From the NCBI RefSeq assembly GCF_026213295.1, contig NC_079418.1, positions 6,422,979-6,486,978 of the forward strand: a stretch of 64,000 bases of DNA, in the 5' to 3' direction. Origin of the DNA: Gadus chalcogrammus. Its lineage: Eukaryota > Chordata > Actinopteri > Gadiformes > Gadidae. The position numbers were made by a program, and so were the translations under genes. How positions within the stretch are numbered: position 1 is the stretch's first letter; each line of letters begins with the position of its first letter. This document shows positions 63,060-64,000 of this stretch, in pieces. The notes under the pieces were generated by a model. The model made no database searches, was not told the DNA's origin, and worked only from the letters and a program-made list of their open reading frames with translations.

Positions 63060-63560
63060 TATATTGACCTGGCTTCTGTTTGCGTTTGCAAATCAAACTT
63101 TGGGGCTTCAAAGCCCGCCGCGGGCTCTTCAGCCCGGCCGTGGACCGGGGTCTGGCGGCCCGCAGTCGGGGAGCTGCCGGGCTCATGTCGTATGATATCC
63201 ATATGTTCCATGGTCTAGGGACTCCAGATTGAAGATAAGCTTTAATCCCCTGCCAAATAGCAATAATTCGTTTTCAAAATGCTTATTAGCCTGGAGAATG
63301 GTTGATCAATGTCATGTCTTTTCTTTTTAGAAACCAGTATATTATTTCATTTATTTTGGTAGAAATATCTATCAATCTATCTATCATTATATAATGTACA
63401 TAACATGTGGCCATATAACCCAGTTATAATTCCTTCTTATTTGTTATTTGTTATTTGTTATGTTTTCTTTCAGGAGATCATTGAGGCCGCTGCCATCCCA
63501 GAGCCCACCCCTCCATCACCTCAAGCACCTCTTCTGCATTGGTAGCCCTAAAACCTCCAG
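63060..63560 (+). mobile_element. Second copy of the element at 4690-5640, opposite orientation
   Basis: A GC-rich block (GCCCGCCGCGGGCTCTTCAG) at 63105-63190 precedes ACATGTGGCCATATAACC, then ATAATTCCTTCTTATTTG, then TTTTCTTTCAG and an exon-like stretch reading EIIEAAAIPEPTPPSPQAP. The same order is found, reversed, at 5470-4900. Truncated and not obviously coding now. Confidence 0.55.
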
Positions 63561-63695
63561 GAAGATAGAAAGATTAACCATCCACTGATGGTTTAAAACC
63601 GATCAAGTTATTGATAAAATGTGATGGTTGATGCCTTTTTGTATTGTGCAATATTAGTTCCATTATATCACTGGTTCTTGTTTGTATGATATTTA

Positions 63696-64000
63696 TTAGG
63701 GGTGTGCATCTCTCCTTTATAGGACGATCCGAAATGTATCTAGATACATGTGCTACGATACGATTCAGGGACGATACATTTTAATATGGAACGATTTGAT
63801 GCGATTCGATTCAATGTTCTAACGATCCGGTGCGATTTGATGAGATATGAATCAATCTGATAGATACAGTTAACATTCATTTAACGTTAACGCATTCATT
63901 TTCTATTAATTATAATAAGCCTTCTATAAAAGAGACATTGCCTACTTTCAAATATATATATGGTAGAGGGACAATGGAATCTTAGGTTTTTATATTTATT
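63696..64000. mobile_element. Left end of an interspersed element (cut by window)
   Basis: Begins AGGGGTGTGCATCTCTCCTT and continues with repeated ACGATTCGATNCGATTYGAT-like motifs, a layout seen in common fish hAT-type MITEs. The right end lies beyond the window. Confidence 0.5.

Overview
This is a 64-kb stretch of vertebrate nuclear DNA, most likely from a teleost fish. All recognisable host genes have spliced exons with GT/AG borders, and the proteins are vertebrate families. The introns and spacers are packed with (AC)n, (GT)n, (AG)n, (GTGC)n and other simple repeats and with several fish-type DNA transposons. The heavy microsatellite load recalls gadid (cod-like) genomes, but that is an inference. 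No RNA genes, CRISPR arrays or bacterial features were seen.

Layout of host genes: (1) a small three-exon secreted Ly6/three-finger gene on the minus strand (1797-3251); (2) ccdc80 on the plus strand (coding 7058-16054, eight coding exons, three P-DUDES domains); (3) atg3 on the plus strand (17796-25926, twelve exons, complete, 319 aa); (4) an slc19a2-type thiamine transporter on the plus strand (28021-38892, eight exons, 505 aa); (5) the 3' two-thirds of dcaf6 on the minus strand (42341-62879, twelve exons in the window; the upstream WD-repeat exons lie beyond the right edge). slc19a2 and dcaf6 converge tail to tail near 40.9-41.1 kb. In human, CCDC80 and ATG3 are together on 3q13.2, and SLC19A2 and DCAF6 are together on 1q24. 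The window therefore joins two ancestral linkage blocks, and this supports choosing slc19a2 over slc19a3. The genes do not form a pathway: ccdc80 is extracellular matrix, atg3 is the autophagy E2-like enzyme, slc19a2 is plasma-membrane vitamin transport, and dcaf6 is a CUL4-DDB1 ubiquitin-ligase receptor.

Mobile DNA: the most striking element is a full-length BEL/Pao LTR retrotransposon (48781-56970). It has two 755-bp LTRs with no difference found by eye, a 5-bp target duplication, and one intact 2197-codon gag-pol frame. It lies in a dcaf6 intron, antisense to the gene. Other elements with readable borders are a 1.58-kb hAT copy (8-bp target duplication) with a MITE nested in it, a 663-bp hAT MITE (8-bp duplication), two Harbinger-type elements with TTA duplications (one carrying a decayed transposase exon and a further nested element), two copies of a 1.4-2.2-kb inverted-repeat element (one split by a LINE fragment with a 10-bp duplication), three copies of a ~500-bp MITE, and non-LTR retrotransposon pieces.

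The most unusual structure not explained by standard features is the relation between repeats and splicing. Several introns carry complementary low-complexity tracts near their two ends (AC-type near the donor, GT-type near the acceptor) that could fold the intron. In addition, a ~140-bp satellite in dcaf6 contains extra copies of the end of a coding exon with its splice donor.
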